Assembly (NCBI RefSeq): GCF_036370855.1
Contig: NC_088111.1
Location: 19,937,501 to 20,001,500, forward strand
Reading direction: 5' to 3'
DNA: 64,000 bases
DNA from: Dromaius novaehollandiae
Lineage: Eukaryota; Chordata; Aves; Casuariiformes; Dromaiidae
Positions 63,201 to 64,000 of the stretch are shown piece by piece (the first letter of the stretch is position 1; each line of letters begins with the position of its first letter). Below the pieces are notes generated by a model. That model saw only the letters and a list, made by a program, of their open reading frames with translations, ran no database searches and was not told the origin of the DNA. The position numbers and the translations under genes were made by a program.

Positions 63201-64000
63201 GTGAGTACCCACAAACAGAAGTGCAAGAGCTCACTTGCTGGAAAAAAAGAAAGCATTTGAGCTTCTTTTTTCCCCTAATTTTCCGAAATGTCTTTGTTAC
63301 AAACCCTACACCCAGAATTTAGCCTGTTGTTGCCGAACAAGCAGGTCTGTAATTCCTCACAAGCTGCAAGATGCATTTCTGTCTGAAATAAATTACAAGA
63401 AATAAAGTTAACCTCTTTTTCCCTTCTGTTCCCTAATTCTGCTATGGTTGCAAACCGTATGGTCCCAAACCTTGGGAAATGGCTGCATGTTGTCAGAAGC
63501 CAGAGACTGGAATAGAATCCTGTTATGGATCAGGATAAGCTTTGCAAGTAGATGGGAAAGGACAACTTGCACCTAATCAGTCGCTGTTTTGTCCAACTCT
63601 TCATCTCCTTATTTCCATAATTGCCAGGATACAGTGGTATCTTCTCCCTTGATAAAGTCTGGAATTTCACGTGAATGCTGGACACTGATTCTCTGACAAG
63701 TGTTTCAGTCTCAGTTCATGAGTATGCAAGAGGAACTAGGAGTAGTTAGTCTGCCACAGTATCAACAGCTAGGAAATGACATGTTACTGTCGCTCACACC
63801 AGCCCACTTTGATCAGTTGCTCATGTCAAGGAGAGTGCTAAAATCTGTGGGAAGCCAGGGATCCCTTGTAATAGGCCTCTCTTTGTTACCTTTACCAGGA
63901 CTACGTTGGACTGAGAGGCATCTTTGCTGTTGGCTGTGCTGTGCTTACTCTGCCAGTCTTCGCTCTCCTGGCATTTACGTTTGTCCCTCCACTAGTGTCT
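54234..64000 (+). CDS. MFSD1-like major facilitator transporter, 5' ten exons (partial at right edge)
   Basis: Ten exons splice with GT-AG sites and consistent phases into 346 codons, with the end beyond the window. Residues about 10-30 form TM1 with GSYFCFD (MFSD1 has GSYFCYD). Residues 42-60 form a lumenal loop with sequons at N42, N47, N52 and N57. Residues 92-101, GFLIDKLGNR, are the MFS motif A. VQNRITAFWFKGKELALAFG then LTLSFSRLGSVLN (about 151-183) covers TM4-TM5 and parallels MFSD1's VAQNTYAVSWFKGKEL. A second motif-A-like block, GILIDYVGLRG, starts at about residue 308. MFSD1 exports dipeptides from lysosomes. Similarity is clear but far below that expected of an ortholog, so I call it a paralog. 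The substrate is inferred, not known. The start is the least certain part: exon 1 would contribute only 22 nt. Confidence 0.92.
54522..54622 (+). CDS. MFSD1-like coding exon 2 (TM1)
   Basis: This 101-nt exon follows CTGCTCTGCAG and ends CAAGGG|GTGAGT. It encodes YYRFLVLFFNCLLTFGSYFC then FDIPSVLQDQFQG. The hydrophobic stretch and GSYFC-[FY]-D motif mark MFSD1-family TM1. Ends in phase 0. Confidence 0.93.
54623..56469. other. MFSD1-like intron 2
   Basis: An intron of 1847 bp without recognised repeats or exons. Intron 1 before it is short (54256-54521) and lies in the CpG island. Confidence 0.7.
56470..56594 (+). CDS. MFSD1-like coding exon 3 (glycosylated loop and TM2 start)
   Basis: This 125-nt exon has acceptor TTATGCAG and donor AC|GTAAGG. 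It encodes the loop with four N-x-T/S sequons, then GMTPAQYNLLYAIYAW, the start of TM2 (MFSD1: LLYAWYSWPN). Phase 2 end completes a Thr codon with exon 4. Confidence 0.93.
56691..56746 (+). CDS. MFSD1-like coding exon 4 (TM2 end, motif A)
   Basis: This 56-nt exon lies after a 96-bp intron; acceptor TTCTCCTAG, donor CGCT|GTAAGT. It reads NAVVVILAGFLIDKLGNR, including the MFS motif A with Asp96, Lys97 and Arg101. Confidence 0.94.
56747..57485. other. MFSD1-like intron 4
   Basis: An intron of 739 bp. It contains a MIR-like remnant at about 57150-57290 and otherwise nothing recognised. Confidence 0.7.
57150..57290 (-). mobile_element. MIR-like SINE remnant
   Basis: GATGAGGAGATGGAGGCACA, then TAGTGGAGCTCAGGGTAGGA and TCTCCTGACTCATCTGCC follow the MIR core order in reverse orientation. 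This is the clearest MIR-like match in the window. Confidence 0.6.
57486..57629 (+). CDS. MFSD1-like coding exon 5 (TM3 and TM4 start)
   Basis: This 144-nt exon follows a long pyrimidine tract and CTAG and ends CTTACTA|GTAAGG. It encodes FGVFVFSLLTVLGSSIFALG (TM3), then a hydrophilic turn and LLPLMLTGRLLFGSGNGSLT. GRLLFGSGNGS parallels GRFVFGIGGES of MFSD1. Confidence 0.94.
57630..58114. other. MFSD1-like intron 5
   Basis: An intron of 485 bp ending in a T-rich polypyrimidine tract. Nothing else recognised. Confidence 0.75.
58115..58273 (+). CDS. MFSD1-like coding exon 6 (TM4-TM5)
   Basis: This 159-nt exon has acceptor CCTCCAAG and donor GGGG|GTGAGT. It encodes VQNRITAFWFKGKELALAFG, the best-conserved block with MFSD1, then LTLSFSRLGSVLNFFFTQQF and ETRFGIQWTLWG. 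Confidence 0.94.
58274..60013. other. MFSD1-like intron 6
   Basis: An intron of 1740 bp. It holds copy A of a diverged dispersed repeat (59562-59742). Open frames up to 114 codons show no known motif. Confidence 0.7.
59562..59742 (+). repeat. Diverged dispersed repeat, copy A
   Basis: About 180 bp resembling 61491-61669 in direct orientation, roughly 75-80% identical by eye. The best stretch includes TGTTTGGAACAAAGCT, AGCTTGCATCA and CCTGGGTTT. Family not recognised; an unlisted SINE or an old local duplication are both possible. Confidence 0.75.
60014..60129 (+). CDS. MFSD1-like coding exon 7 (TM6 and start of central cytosolic loop)
   Basis: This 116-nt exon has acceptor TTTTCCAG and donor GTG|GTATGT. 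It reads TLLCVLGFVSAITVSVLDKV (TM6), followed by GMKQLGLDGVIQQESKKV, the charged central loop between the two halves of the transporter. Phase 0 end. Confidence 0.93.
60130..61034. other. MFSD1-like intron 7
   Basis: An intron of 905 bp with a G/T homopolymer patch near 60808-60830. Nothing else recognised. Confidence 0.7.
61035..61135 (+). CDS. MFSD1-like coding exon 8 (TM7)
   Basis: This 101-nt exon has acceptor CTTTGCAG and donor CCAG|GTACTG. It reads RIQDIRRLPLRYWLLVLTIM then FFYNGVFPFVADA. The TM7 pattern with F-x-x-G-V-F-P-F-V parallels YYVAVFPFIGLG in MFSD1. Confidence 0.94.
61491..61669 (+). repeat. Diverged dispersed repeat, copy B
   Basis: Partner of 59562-59742. It shares the order ACAAAGTG, CAGAGATGG/GAGATGG, GGGCT, TTCTGTC, TGTTTGGAACAAAGCT, GCTTGCATCA, CCTGGGTTT and GGAAACCC. 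Confidence 0.75.
61712..61880 (+). mobile_element. MIR-like SINE remnant
   Basis: GGACTCCTGCTTCTGTCCTT, GGCTCTGCCACAAACT, then TTTGTAAAACATGGATGATG and TAGCACATAGTGATTGTGAA reproduce the order of the MIR consensus in forward orientation, diverged. Confidence 0.6.
63089..63200 (+). CDS. MFSD1-like coding exon 9 (TM8)
   Basis: This 112-nt exon has acceptor ATTTTTAG and donor ATC|GTGAGT. It encodes KFIQDKYSGYSQQAAAYIAG then AVYDSSLVLSAAVGILI, the start of the second motif-A-like loop. Ends in phase 0. Confidence 0.93.
63201..63898. other. MFSD1-like intron 9
   Basis: An intron of 698 bp with nothing recognised besides its splice sites. Confidence 0.75.
63899..64000 (+). CDS. MFSD1-like coding exon 10 (TM9), runs off the window
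   Basis: Starts after TTTACCAG and stays open to the last base (102 nt). It reads DYVGLRGIFAVGCAVLTLPV then FALLAFTFVPPLVS. No donor is seen before the edge, so the exon may continue. By family length (about 12 TM segments), three TM segments and the C-terminus remain outside. Confidence 0.9.

Overview
The window is a piece of a vertebrate nuclear genome, almost certainly from a bird. It has GT-AG introns of many kilobases, two CpG-island promoters and few repeats overall, and its recognisable mobile elements are CR1-type LINEs with the avian-style CR1 3' end. No prokaryotic features, viral genes, CRISPR array or RNA gene could be supported. The species cannot be named from the sequence alone.

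Two protein-coding genes are present, arranged head to head about 14 kb apart. On the minus strand, from about 40.2 kb leftwards past base 1, lies the 5' part of MAPK8IP3 (JIP3, a JNK-pathway scaffold and kinesin/dynein cargo adaptor). Its first four coding exons (39809-40126, 15191-15311, 14353-14423, 13796-13887) join with correct splice sites and phase into 200 complete codons plus a split codon. A 24-nt frame-preserving exon at 6430-6453 looks like a neuronal-type microexon. The later exons lie outside the window. Intron 1 is about 24.5 kb.

On the plus strand, from 54.23 kb to the right edge, lie ten coding exons of a major-facilitator transporter related to, but clearly diverged from, the lysosomal transporter MFSD1. 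They encode 346 residues and the gene continues past base 64000.

The rest is intronic or intergenic. A roughly 2.9 kb decayed CR1 LINE sits at about 7.93-10.83 kb (plus). A second, 5'-truncated CR1 sits at 22.76-23.78 kb (minus). A 1225-bp block holding the CR1 3' kilobase and about 220 bp of unrelated flank is almost identical between the two places, in inverted orientation (9823-11047 and 22520-23744). An older L3/CR1-like LINE tail lies at about 26.6-27.35 kb and several MIR-like SINE remnants are scattered. A diverged pair of about 180-bp repeats lies in two introns of the transporter gene. CpG-rich sequence covers both promoters and there is a small extra island inside JIP3 intron 1 near 19.7-19.95 kb.

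The strongest leads are the candidate JIP3 microexon with its UGC motif and UG-rich upstream intron, the inverted CR1-plus-flank duplication, and the MFSD1-like paralog with four evenly spaced N-glycosylation sequons in its first lumenal loop. I found no evidence of a wholly new biological system.
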